This document shows positions 27,766 to 36,484 of a DNA stretch of 40,960 nt, piece by piece (positions within the stretch are counted from its first letter, which is position 1; every line of letters begins with the position of its first letter). The notes beneath the pieces were generated by a model that did no database searches, was not told the origin of the DNA, and saw only the letters and a list, made by a program, of their open reading frames with translations. The position numbers and the translations under genes were made by a program. Origin of the DNA: Desulfobacteraceae bacterium. Lineage in GTDB: Bacteria; Desulfobacterota; Desulfobacteria; Desulfobacterales; SKZT01. The DNA lies in assembly GCA_011389745.1 (NCBI GenBank), contig JAABTQ010000030.1, forward strand, positions 1 through 40,960, read 5' to 3'.

Positions 27766-27822
27766 TCTGTGCAATTATGTGAATCAATAATGAGCGTTAC
27801 TTGAAAATGGAGAGGTCATTAA

Positions 27823-29721
27823 ATGCTGAGTCTTTTTAGGAAACATGCTGCATCCGGAATAATCAAGGTGATTCTGGGTCTTATCGTTATTGTGTTTGTC
27901 TTTTGGGGTTTTGAAGGGTTTCAGTCTGACAGGTCCGGCAGGGTAGCATTGGTTAATGGTGAGGCCATTACATTAGATGAATATCGTCTGGCGTATAACA
28001 ATCTTTTGGAAAGGTACCGTCAGCAATACGGGGAGCAACTTAATGACGAGCTTATCGAGATGTTACAGCTTAGAAAACAGGCACTGGATTCTCTGGTCAA
28101 TCAAAAACTGATGGAATTGGAAGCCGGAAAACTTAATTTCAGGGTTTCGGATCAGGAGCTTGCCGACTATATCCGTAATGTGGAAGCCTTTCAAAATGAT
28201 GGCGTTTTTGACGGCAGAATGTATCGGGAAATTCTCACAAGAATTCGAACCACACCTGAACAGTTTGAGCAGGAACAGAGAACGTCTTTGTTGATTCAAA
28301 AACTGCGGGATTTTATTGTCAGCAATGTCAACGTGTCCGACGATGAAGCCATGGAATTTTTCAAATGGATTAATGCATCTGTAAAGATAAAATACGCCAT
28401 GTTTGACCCCGGCAAATATGAAATTGCCGCACCCGATTCTGAAATACTAGAAGCTTATTTTGAAGAAAACAAAGAGGTTTTCAGGTTCAAACCCATGCGG
28501 AAGGTCCGATATGTTCATATCAACCCAAAAGATTACACAGATAAGGTAATTTTATCGGATCAGGAAATAAAAGAATACTATGATCGTAATATTGTTGAAT
28601 TTGCCACGGAAGAAACAGTTGAGGCTCGTCACATTCTGATCAACGTGGACAATGATGCCGAAGAACAGGTTTGGGAAGATAAAAAACAAGAGATTCTGAG
28701 CATCCTGGAAAAAGCACGCGCGGGTGAGGATTTTGCCGGACTTGCTGAAAAATACTCTGAAGATTCATCCAGGGAACAAGGCGGGCAGTTGGGTGTTTTT
28801 GGTCGGGGTGCCATGGTAAAGCCGTTTGAGGAGGCTGCTTTTTCCATGAAAGCAGGAGAAATCAGTGATCCTGTTCGTACCCAGTTCGGCTGGCATATTA
28901 TTAAGGTGGAAAATGTCAATGAGGCCAAAACACTGACACTTGAAGAATCCAGAGAACAAATCGAAAAAAGGCTTAATGAAACTCATTCCAAAACTCTGGC
29001 ATATGATGCTGCCGAGGCAGTTTATCAAAATTCTTTTGAAGGTGATGATTTGGTTAACGCCGCTGAAAAATTAGGTGTTTCACTTAAAACAACAGACTTT
29101 TTTACGGATGAAGGTTCTCAGGACAAAAACGTTATGCCCCTTGACAAATTCACCGAAATCGCATTCTCGCTTTCTGATATGGAGATAAGCGAAATAAATG
29201 AATTTTCGGATGGATTTTACATCATTCAACTGGTTGGTATTCAGGAGTCCAGAATTCCGGGTTTCGAAGAAGTTAATGAAAAAGTAGTCAGCAATTGGAC
29301 TCTCGAAAAGCAGGATGAAATGGCTCGGCAAGATGCTGAATCCTTTCTGGAAAAGGTAAAATCCGGAAGTGTGATTGAGGAAATTTCCGAAGAATTCGAC
29401 GTGGTTGTTTCAGAAAGTGATTTTTTCAAAAGAAATCAGCCCATACCCAATCTTGGTTATGAACCCGAAATTTCAAATGCCGCATTCGATTTATCTCAAG
29501 AGAAGAAATATCCGGAAAAAATCCTGAAGGGTCGTGATGGCTATTATATTATCGGTTTCCAGGATCGTAAAGAACCTGATACCGGAGATTTTGAAAATGA
29601 AAAGGAAAATATCCGTCAGCGCTTGATGGTTCAGAAACAAACGAAAACTTTTGAGGATTGGATGACACAAATCCGAAACAACAGTAATATCTCGATAAGA
29701 GAAAATGTTGTTACAGGATAA
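27823..29721 (+). CDS. ppiD: PpiD/SurA-like membrane-anchored peptidyl-prolyl isomerase
   Basis: 632 residues. A single N-terminal membrane anchor ([20 protein letters not shown], residues 13-32) is followed by a SurA-N-like chaperone region (about 40-240). A parvulin domain (about 265-365) follows, with [44 protein letters not shown] and GWHIIKVE. A second, divergent folding region extends to the C-terminus ([20 protein letters not shown]). PpiD assists proteins leaving the Sec translocon into the periplasm. It probably shares a transcript with the upstream zinc ribbon and the two following genes. Confidence 0.93.
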   Translation: MLSLFRKHAASGIIKVILGLIVIVFVFWGFEGFQSDRSGRVALVNGEAITLDEYRLAYNNLLERYRQQYGEQLNDELIEMLQLRKQALDSLVNQKLMELEAGKLNFRVSDQELADYIRNVEAFQNDGVFDGRMYREILTRIRTTPEQFEQEQRTSLLIQKLRDFIVSNVNVSDDEAMEFFKWINASVKIKYAMFDPGKYEIAAPDSEILEAYFEENKEVFRFKPMRKVRYVHINPKDYTDKVILSDQEIKEYYDRNIVEFATEETVEARHILINVDNDAEEQVWEDKKQEILSILEKARAGEDFAGLAEKYSEDSSREQGGQLGVFGRGAMVKPFEEAAFSMKAGEISDPVRTQFGWHIIKVENVNEAKTLTLEESREQIEKRLNETHSKTLAYDAAEAVYQNSFEGDDLVNAAEKLGVSLKTTDFFTDEGSQDKNVMPLDKFTEIAFSLSDMEISEINEFSDGFYIIQLVGIQESRIPGFEEVNEKVVSNWTLEKQDEMARQDAESFLEKVKSGSVIEEISEEFDVVVSESDFFKRNQPIPNLGYEPEISNAAFDLSQEKKYPEKILKGRDGYYIIGFQDRKEPDTGDFENEKENIRQRLMVQKQTKTFEDWMTQIRNNSNISIRENVVTG

Positions 29722-29734
29722 GAACGGATGGTTT

Positions 29735-29974
29735 ATGTTAAAGTCTAAAAAACACCGCGATACGTCCAAGTTACATTCAATGAAAAAATGCCCTTATTGT
29801 TTTACCATGCTGAAATTGGGTGCTAAAAAGTGTGATATGTGCAAAAAACGGGTGGGCGCAGTCAATAACGCGGGGTTTGCCGAAAAAGGCATTGATTGGA
29901 AAGCATACATTACGGCAATTCTTGCCTGGACAGCGTTTTTTGTCTATGTCTGGTGGGCATTTTTTAGAAAGTAA
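29735..29974 (+). CDS. Small zinc-ribbon membrane protein
   Basis: 79 residues from the ATG at 29735, 13 bp after ppiD; an ATG at 29780 (MKKCPYC) is also possible. Zinc-ribbon pairs CPYC and CDMC are followed by a C-terminal membrane helix (AYITAILAWTAFFVYVWWAF). The function is unknown. Its position between ppiD and the AMMECR1 gene suggests cotranscription. Confidence 0.65.
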   Translation: MLKSKKHRDTSKLHSMKKCPYCFTMLKLGAKKCDMCKKRVGAVNNAGFAEKGIDWKAYITAILAWTAFFVYVWWAFFRK

Positions 29975-30010
29975 CATTTTGGAATTCAATCAAAAATATG
30001 AGGAAAATAT

Positions 30011-30580
30011 ATGGCCACCATAACCGATGAAGATCAAGCGGCTTTGCTCAAACTTGCCAGATCCACTATTGAAGCGGAGCTGGTAAAAGGAATGAAGGTC
30101 ATACGGCCTTCCAAAATAACATCTGCTTTGAAAGAAAACAGAGGCTGTTTTGTCACTCTTCACAAGGATGGAGCATTAAGGGGATGTATTGGAACCATTG
30201 AGGCAATAAAGCCGCTTGTGGACAGTGTGCAGGAAAATGCTCTGAATGCCGCCTTTCGGGATCCCAGGTTTCCTTCTCTTGAAGAAAAAGAACTTAAGGA
30301 TATCAACATTGAGGTCAGCGTTTTAAGCGTACCTCAGAAATTGTTATTTGAAGATGAAGATGATTTGAAAAGGAAGCTTAAAAAAGGGGTTCACGGCGTT
30401 ATATTGTCAAGCGGTCGGCATAAAGCCACATTTTTGCCCCAGGTGTGGGAGCAATTGCCGGATGTGGAAAAATTTCTTGAGCATCTTTGCATAAAGGCAG
30501 GCATGGATAAGGATTGTTGGAAAAATAGAACAACACGAATTCAAACCTATGAAACTGAGTATTTTTCCGAGCCCTCATAA
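30011..30580 (+). CDS. amrA: AMMECR1-domain protein (AmmeMemoRadiSam system protein A)
   Basis: 189 residues, ATG after GAGGAAAA. The family signature is clear: GCFVTLHKDGALRGCIGTIE, AAFRDPRFPSLEEKEL, IEVSVLSVPQKL and the late HKATFLPQVWEQLPDVE, CIKAG...TYETEYF. AMMECR1 proteins are widespread and often adjoin Memo and a radical SAM protein; neither is next to it here. The biochemical role is unsettled. It is the last gene of the operon begun at 27523. Confidence 0.92.
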   Translation: MATITDEDQAALLKLARSTIEAELVKGMKVIRPSKITSALKENRGCFVTLHKDGALRGCIGTIEAIKPLVDSVQENALNAAFRDPRFPSLEEKELKDINIEVSVLSVPQKLLFEDEDDLKRKLKKGVHGVILSSGRHKATFLPQVWEQLPDVEKFLEHLCIKAGMDKDCWKNRTTRIQTYETEYFSEPS

Positions 30581-30594
30581 AACGGAATTATTTT

Positions 30595-31263
30595 CTATTT
30601 TGCTATCATTGCCCGCATCATGTCCCCGGCATTTTGAGCATGATCCGCTATATGGCCGATGGTCTCGGCCAGTCTGACCAGATGAAAAACCGAAACCGGA
30701 TCTTTGGCCAGCGAAAAGACTTTTCTTTTCAGGGTATCTTCCAACCTGTCAGCATCGTGTTCCATGCGCCTGAGTGTCCGGATAATATCCTTGACCACGT
30801 TTCGCTGTTTATCAGAAAAATTTTCAAAATATTTCCGGGCTTCCATTACCATTCTAGCCAATTCTTCGATAGGATCTACCGTGGCATCCACAAGCATAAA
30901 AAAATCCTGTTGGATTTCTTCAGGAACTCCCGGTTCCGGTCTGTAGGAAATCCAGTCCAAAGCATCCTCCACGGCATCCAAAACACTGTCCTGCTCCCGC
31001 AGATAGCGGAAAAGCTGAAACTTGTCGACAACCATCAATGTCCCTTTGGGAATATGGCCCCGTATTCGCCTTTTAATAACATCGGCCTCCCTTTCCAGTT
31101 CAATTACTTCTTTGCGAAGACCTTCAAAGGTTGTGCATCGGGTGATGACATAGCATTCCATAGCCTGTTGAAAAGCCCAGGCCACCTCTTTGACCTTTTC
31201 GGCATGTTCCTGAAGGCCGTCAAAGGGAGAAGTCATAAAAATGGACAGAAAAGGTATACGCAT
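30595..31263 (-). CDS. DUF47/PhoU-like phosphate transport regulator
   Basis: 222 residues, all-helical, with SPFDGLQEHAEKVKEVAW at the start and EREADVIKRRIRGHI and RRMEHDADRLEDTL repeats, the acidic metal-contact motifs of the PhoU-like DUF47 family (TIGR00153). These proteins pair with Pit transporters. It lies 61 bp downstream of the transporter gene on the same strand and is probably its partner, regulating phosphate uptake. The end is convergent with the AMMECR1 gene. Confidence 0.92.
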   Translation of the reverse strand: MRIPFLSIFMTSPFDGLQEHAEKVKEVAWAFQQAMECYVITRCTTFEGLRKEVIELEREADVIKRRIRGHIPKGTLMVVDKFQLFRYLREQDSVLDAVEDALDWISYRPEPGVPEEIQQDFFMLVDATVDPIEELARMVMEARKYFENFSDKQRNVVKDIIRTLRRMEHDADRLEDTLKRKVFSLAKDPVSVFHLVRLAETIGHIADHAQNAGDMMRAMIAK

Positions 31264-31324
31264 ATGGATAACTCCTTAATATCAAACTATGGATAATAAT
31301 TTTATAATTTTTGTCATATTACAT

Positions 31325-32554
31325 TTACAAGATTAATTTTAACAGCCAAAAGATGGCCATGCTGGTAATTGCTGCTGCCGGCACTGTGAGTACCCAATAA
31401 AGCATTATTTTGAGCACAATTCTAAAATTTACGGCCTCCAGGCCTCTTGCAAGGCCTACACCCATCACCCCGCCCACCGCCGCATGGGTTGTGGATACCG
31501 GAAGTCCCAATTTGGAAGCAATCAGAACGGTTGTAGCGGCCGCAAAATCCACGGAAAAGCCGCGTGTATTGGTCAGGGTTGTAATTTTTGTTCCGAGAGT
31601 TTCCATCACCCGGTAGCCTGCCATGGAAATACCACATGCAATGCCGACACCGCCGAACAGAAGAAGAAAAGTCGGTACAGGAATTGTCTCTGCAACAGTT
31701 CCGGTTTTGACAAGAAAATAAATGACCGCAAGGGGGCCGATAGCATTGGCCACATCGTTTGCACCTTGTGCGAGAGCTACATAACATGATGTACCGATTT
31801 GAATTTTGCGAAAAATTTCTTCCGCCCCGCGATTTTTATTAACTTTTTTGACAAGATGTTTTACCAGGAGGGTTCCCAAAAATCCCATCAAAACCGTGGC
31901 AATTACAGCAATTATTATGGCCGAATGAGTTTTTAGTGATAAATTTTTCCCCAAGGGCGTTTTAAACAAAAATGATAACACCACTATGAAACAGGTCAGG
32001 CTGATAAAAATAGGCGAAAGCTTCAATGCCTTGTTAAAAGAATCCTTCGCAGAAATGACAAAGCGGATAATGATTTTTAACATCAGATATGAAATCATCA
32101 TACTGAAAACAGGGGAGATGACCCAGCTTAGGACCACACCGCCCAGTTTGGCCCAGTTAATTACCGAAACCCCTCCGGCCATAATCCCGAAACCGATCAT
32201 GGCTCCAACAATGGAGTGGGTTGTTGAAACCGGCAATGATTTCCAGGTGGCGAAACTTACCCACAGTGCAGCCGCCAACAATGCCGACAATGCCCCGATA
32301 AGAGCCAGATTAGGATCTGCGAGAATATGTGTGGATACAATCCCTTTACGAATGGTATCGGTAACATGCGAGCCTAAAAAGGTCGCCCCCACAACATTTA
32401 AAATACCGGCAATGAAAACAGCCTGTTTCAATGTGATGGCTTTTGCCCCGACGGCTGATGCCATTGAATTGGCCACATCGTTTGCTCCGATGTTCCAGGT
32501 CATATAAAAACCAAAGATGTAGCCGATTACCAGGATATAAGTTTCATAACCCAT
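31325..32554 (-). CDS. pit: Pit-family inorganic phosphate transporter
   Basis: 409 residues, about ten membrane segments. The inverted-repeat PiT signatures are both present: GANDVANSMASAVGAKAI near the N-terminus and ALAQGANDVANAIGPLAV in the second half, plus SLPVSTTHSIVGAMIGFG and GLPVSTTHAAVGGVMGVG. It imports phosphate by ion symport. Low-affinity uptake is assumed; related proteins may carry metal-phosphate or sulfate. It pairs with the downstream DUF47 gene. Confidence 0.95.
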   Translation of the reverse strand: MGYETYILVIGYIFGFYMTWNIGANDVANSMASAVGAKAITLKQAVFIAGILNVVGATFLGSHVTDTIRKGIVSTHILADPNLALIGALSALLAAALWVSFATWKSLPVSTTHSIVGAMIGFGIMAGGVSVINWAKLGGVVLSWVISPVFSMMISYLMLKIIIRFVISAKDSFNKALKLSPIFISLTCFIVVLSFLFKTPLGKNLSLKTHSAIIIAVIATVLMGFLGTLLVKHLVKKVNKNRGAEEIFRKIQIGTSCYVALAQGANDVANAIGPLAVIYFLVKTGTVAETIPVPTFLLLFGGVGIACGISMAGYRVMETLGTKITTLTNTRGFSVDFAAATTVLIASKLGLPVSTTHAAVGGVMGVGLARGLEAVNFRIVLKIMLYWVLTVPAAAITSMAIFWLLKLIL

Positions 32555-32876
32555 AATTTATCGTTGTGGTTGTTGCTATGTTGGTGCTTGAACAAAAAAG
32601 GTTGTGATCCCAAATGTATCCATTATTTTTAAATCCGGTTAAAAAGAAAAAAGTGTCCGGATTATCAAAGAATTTAGACACTTTAAAGTTTTTTATTAGA
32701 TTTATGTTAGGGCTCATATCATGACACAGCCAATATGACAATCCAAAAAATGGGTAAGGGAAATTTAAGAAAAACGTGTGCCCATCAATTTGCCATCTCA
32801 GTATATGTGCTTTATTTTTCTGTCTTTAAAGGTGCTATAAACATGATTTTCGAAAAGTTACCGAAAGGAAGGTTCC
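32555..32876. promoter_or_regulatory. Divergent intergenic region between pit and the M16 peptidase
   Basis: About 320 AT-rich bp that must hold both promoters. TGTCAT occurs twice on the minus strand (within 32721-32740) but with spacing that does not fit a Pho box. An AAGGAAGG ribosome site precedes the peptidase ATG. Nothing else is resolved. Confidence 0.35.
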
Positions 32877-35726
32877 ATGAAAGAAAGAAGTTTGATTGTT
32901 AAGTCCGCGTTTATTTGTATTGGCGCCATTTTGGGTATCTTCTTTTACATTACTTCTGCAAGCGCGATTGCGGTCTGGCCCCATGAGAAAAGTGACCTGA
33001 AACCTGACCCGGATGTTGTCTGGGAAAAGCTGGACAACGGTTTCAGATATGTCTTAATGAAAAATACCCAGCCCAGGGACCGTGTCAGCATGCATCTGAA
33101 TGTTCAGGCCGGGGCTATTCATGAAAATGAAAATGAACGTGGCCTTGCACATTATTTGGAACATATGCTTTTCCAGGGCTCTGAAAATTTTGAACCCGGA
33201 GAGCTTGTCAAGTATTTCCAGAGCATCGGTATGCAGTTCGGCCCGGATGCCAATGCTTATACCAGTTTCACTGAGACTGTTTATGATATTATCCTGCCCG
33301 ATGGCAATAGCAAAAGTATTCGCGACGGGCTTCTTGTCATGAAAGACTTTGCAAATGGGGCATTGCTGCTTGAAGAGCAAATTGAAAGCGAACGGAAAGT
33401 TGTGTTGGCTGAAAAACAAAGCCGGGATTCGGCTTCCTATCGAACCTTCGAAGCAACACTGAATTTTGAATTCCCGGAATCGATCCTTCCCCGAAGGCTT
33501 CCTATCGGTGATGAGGTTGTTTTAAAAAAGGTTGACAGGGACTTGATGAAAGGTTTTTACGATGCCTGGTATCGGCCTGAAAACATGATGGTGGTGATGG
33601 TGGGTGATTTTAATCTAAATGAGGCCAGGGCGCTCATTCAAGAAACTTTTTCGGATATGAAATCCATGGCTTCGGCCCGTTCTCTGCCTGATCTTGGAAA
33701 AGTAAGGCATCAGGGGATTCGTACTTTTTATCATTTTGAAGAAGAAATCGGGGATGCATCCATTAGCCTTGAAGTGCTGGAAATGGTGGAACATGAGCCT
33801 GATTCCAAGGCTTTTAAGAAGCGAATGCTTAGAAGGGACATTGCCAACGCTATTGTTCAAAATCGCCTTAATGCGATGATTCAAAGAGGAACTGCTCCTT
33901 TTACGAGCGCGTCGGTAGGGTCAAGTATTTTTCTTAATCGTTTTTTTTATGCCGAGATTTCTGCAACAAGCAGTTCCGAAAACTGGGAAAAATCTCTGTT
34001 CGTGATTGAGCAGGAGCTCAGAAAAGCCCTTGAATTCGGGTTTACAAATTACGAGTTTGAACGGGTTAAAAAAGACTATATCAGCAAACTTGAAACCGCG
34101 GTGCAAAAAGCACCCACACGGGACACCAGAGAGCTTGTGAGGCAGCTTATCCGGACCATCAATACCGATCGGGTTTTTAAATCTCCACAACAACTCAGGG
34201 ATCTCTATGTTCCCATGCTTGAAGATCTGACTGTTGATAAGATTCATAAAGCTTTTACCGAAAACTGGGACAAAGATCATCGTCTGGTGCTTGTCACGGG
34301 AAACGCTGTTGTTCCGGAAAATGCCGGCAACCCGGAATCCTATATATTGTCGGTTTTTAACGAAAGCCGCCAGTCGGTAGTATTACCGCCGGAGGAAAAG
34401 ACCCCGGTGGTATTTCCTTATCTTCCTGAACCTGAAAATCCCGGAAAGATTGTTCACAAAAAGGAATTTTCCGATTTGGGCATTGTTCGGATAGACTTTG
34501 AAAACGGACTTCGCTTAAATTACAAAAAGACGGATTTTAAAGCTAAAGAAATTGTCGCGGAACTTGGCTTTGGTCCGGGCAAAGCCGGTGAGCCCCATGA
34601 AAAGCCCGGTCTTTCGGAACTATCCCGGAATGTTGTTAACGAAAGCGGAGTCGGTCCTTTGGACATGGAAGATTTAGATCGCGCGCTGGCCGGTAAAAAC
34701 ACGACCGTTGACTTTGGTATTGATGAGGACCGGTTTTTATTCAGGGCAAATACAGTTCCTGATGAACTGGAGCTGATGTTCCAGCTTCTTTACGCTCGTA
34801 TTAAGGATCCGGCATTCAGGTCCGAAACTTATCAATTGGCAATGGAACGTTACAGGCTTTCATATATGCAGGATACCCGCACGGTGGAAGGAGCCATGAA
34901 ACTTCACGCTGAAAAGTTTCTTGCCGGCGGTGATTCACGGTTTGGACTTCCGGACTACGAAAACTACAGCAAACTCACTTTAAACGATGTTCGTTCATGG
35001 ATTGAAACCGCTTTAAACAATTATCCGATCGAAATTTCAGTGGTGGGAGATTTTGATCCGGATATTCTTGTTGAAATGGTATCCAGATACCTTGGAGGGC
35101 TGCCCTCCAAAAAGACAAAAGTTGACAGGGAACAGGGCGGTGTAGTACCAAAATTTCCGGAAGGTGAATCATTACTACTTGAAGTGGATACGGAAATTCC
35201 CAAAGCAGTTGCCATGGTTGCTTATCCTACCGATGATTTTTGGGATATTCACCAGACCCGAAGGCTTTCCCTTCTGGCCAGTGTGATTAATGAAAGGTTG
35301 CGGGTGACCATCAGAGAAAAGCTGGGGGCATCCTACTCTCAATATGCCTATAACCGGCCAAGCAGGGCGTATCCCGGCTACGGTGTATTTCGTAAAGTCG
35401 TTTTTACCGGACCTGAGGAAGCCCGAAGTCTTGTCGATGTGATGAAACAGATTGCTTCCGATATCACCACCCAAGGCATATCCGATGATGAACTGAATAG
35501 GGCATTAAAACCGACCCTGACAAGTATAATAGAAATGCGTCGGAAAAATGACTACTGGTTAAGGAGTGTGCTTTCAGGTTCAAAGTCACACCCGGAACAG
35601 CTCGATTGGGCGAGAAGCATCATTGATGATTATAGTTCCATCACACGTGATGAAGTTGTTTTAACAGCAAAAAAGTTTCTAAAAAATGATAAAATGGCTC
35701 AGGTGGTCATCGTCACTAAAAAATGA
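32877..35726 (+). CDS. M16-family zinc peptidase (pitrilysin/insulinase type), exported
   Basis: 949 residues, ATG after AAGGAAGG. An N-terminal hydrophobic signal (AFICIGAILGIFFYITSASA) suggests export to the periplasm. The first M16 domain has the inverted zinc motif HYLEH (His92, Glu95, His96) in GLAHYLEHMLFQGS, and the downstream Glu region (EEQIESERKVVLAE). Four M16-like modules follow; the C-terminal pair has IREKLGASYSQYAYNRPSR, the R/Y substrate-binding site. The length fits a PqqL/pitrilysin-like single-chain enzyme. It probably degrades peptides in the periplasm; the substrate is unknown. A convergent small gene follows 2 bp later. Confidence 0.92.
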   Translation: MKERSLIVKSAFICIGAILGIFFYITSASAIAVWPHEKSDLKPDPDVVWEKLDNGFRYVLMKNTQPRDRVSMHLNVQAGAIHENENERGLAHYLEHMLFQGSENFEPGELVKYFQSIGMQFGPDANAYTSFTETVYDIILPDGNSKSIRDGLLVMKDFANGALLLEEQIESERKVVLAEKQSRDSASYRTFEATLNFEFPESILPRRLPIGDEVVLKKVDRDLMKGFYDAWYRPENMMVVMVGDFNLNEARALIQETFSDMKSMASARSLPDLGKVRHQGIRTFYHFEEEIGDASISLEVLEMVEHEPDSKAFKKRMLRRDIANAIVQNRLNAMIQRGTAPFTSASVGSSIFLNRFFYAEISATSSSENWEKSLFVIEQELRKALEFGFTNYEFERVKKDYISKLETAVQKAPTRDTRELVRQLIRTINTDRVFKSPQQLRDLYVPMLEDLTVDKIHKAFTENWDKDHRLVLVTGNAVVPENAGNPESYILSVFNESRQSVVLPPEEKTPVVFPYLPEPENPGKIVHKKEFSDLGIVRIDFENGLRLNYKKTDFKAKEIVAELGFGPGKAGEPHEKPGLSELSRNVVNESGVGPLDMEDLDRALAGKNTTVDFGIDEDRFLFRANTVPDELELMFQLLYARIKDPAFRSETYQLAMERYRLSYMQDTRTVEGAMKLHAEKFLAGGDSRFGLPDYENYSKLTLNDVRSWIETALNNYPIEISVVGDFDPDILVEMVSRYLGGLPSKKTKVDREQGGVVPKFPEGESLLLEVDTEIPKAVAMVAYPTDDFWDIHQTRRLSLLASVINERLRVTIREKLGASYSQYAYNRPSRAYPGYGVFRKVVFTGPEEARSLVDVMKQIASDITTQGISDDELNRALKPTLTSIIEMRRKNDYWLRSVLSGSKSHPEQLDWARSIIDDYSSITRDEVVLTAKKFLKNDKMAQVVIVTKK

Positions 35727-35728
35727 GA

Positions 35729-36292
35729 TTACATTTTAATATATAGGCCTTTTTCCGATTTGAGGATTCCGCGTTTTTTGAGTTTATAGAGGATATCCTG
35801 AACTTTTTTCTTTTTAAATCCGGTAGCTTTCATAACATCTTTGGCAGAGGCGCCTTGTTTTTGTAGTGCTATAAATGCCTGAACTTCGTCGATGGCTGTG
35901 GACGACATTTTCTTTGATGGTGAGCTTTTTTGCGGAGAAACAGGTTTTTTTTCTTTTTTTCTTTCGCTTTTAAAGGGAATTGTTTTTGGGAGAGAGGCAG
36001 GTACCGGTGACGATTCAGAAGGAACCATAACCTTTTTTGAAAGTGGCTCTTTTTTAATTTTAGAGGTTGCTTTGGTTTTTTCGAATATCTCTGTCGGTGC
36101 TTTTGCAACAGGCGGTGGTTGGGGGGTGTCCGTTGTTTTTTTCATGACCGGACCTTCTTTTGCTGTGGGCTTCTTTGTTTGACCTGAAAATCCTGCAAAA
36201 AGCTCCATCATTTTTAACATGCTTTCCAACCCTATTTGAGCTATTTTCATGCCGGCTGCAGCCGATTTAAAAAATAAGTCCATACCGAACAT
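35729..36292 (-). CDS. Lys/Pro-rich protein with C-terminal winged-helix-like domain
   Basis: 187 residues from the ATG at 36292, 8 nt after AGGAGG; an upstream in-frame ATG at 36334 lacks a site. The N-terminal 45 are helical (MKIAQIGLESMLKMMELFAG). The middle (about 50-130) is a low-complexity Lys/Pro/Ser linker. The last 50 (DEVQAFIALQKQGASAKDVM, TGFKKKKVQDILYKLKKRG) look like a small winged helix. The role is not known: DNA binding or a polymer-granule (phasin-like) association are both possible from the shape. Confidence 0.7.
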   Translation of the reverse strand: MFGMDLFFKSAAAGMKIAQIGLESMLKMMELFAGFSGQTKKPTAKEGPVMKKTTDTPQPPPVAKAPTEIFEKTKATSKIKKEPLSKKVMVPSESSPVPASLPKTIPFKSERKKEKKPVSPQKSSPSKKMSSTAIDEVQAFIALQKQGASAKDVMKATGFKKKKVQDILYKLKKRGILKSEKGLYIKM

Positions 36293-36369
36293 ATGCCTTA
36301 CCTCCTTTTGAAATTGCTGAAAGAAATTTTTCAACGCTTTGTGATTCGTGAGTTTAAATGCTCCACTTT

Positions 36370-36430
36370 AAAAATCCCCCTAAATCCCCCTTTTATTCAA
36401 AGGGGGACTTGTGGGAAGTTACTTGTAAGC
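36370..36430 (+). repeat. Palindromic repeat related to the core of the 5839-6042 element
   Basis: AAATCCCCC...GGGGGACTTGTGGGA then AGTTACTTGTAAGC shares GGGGACTT, GGGxAGTTACTTGTA and the hairpin layout with 5957-6004. It lies between the HTH protein and the aromatic-pathway gene. Confidence 0.65.
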
Positions 36431-36484
36431 AATTTATTTTCGATAACATATCTGCATCGTAATTGCAAATTTGCCCCCCCATGT

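Noticed and set aside
32721-32740. Pho box upstream of pit
   Set aside because: Two TGTCAT elements exist on the minus strand but their start-to-start distance is 14 nt, not the 11 expected of a Pho box.
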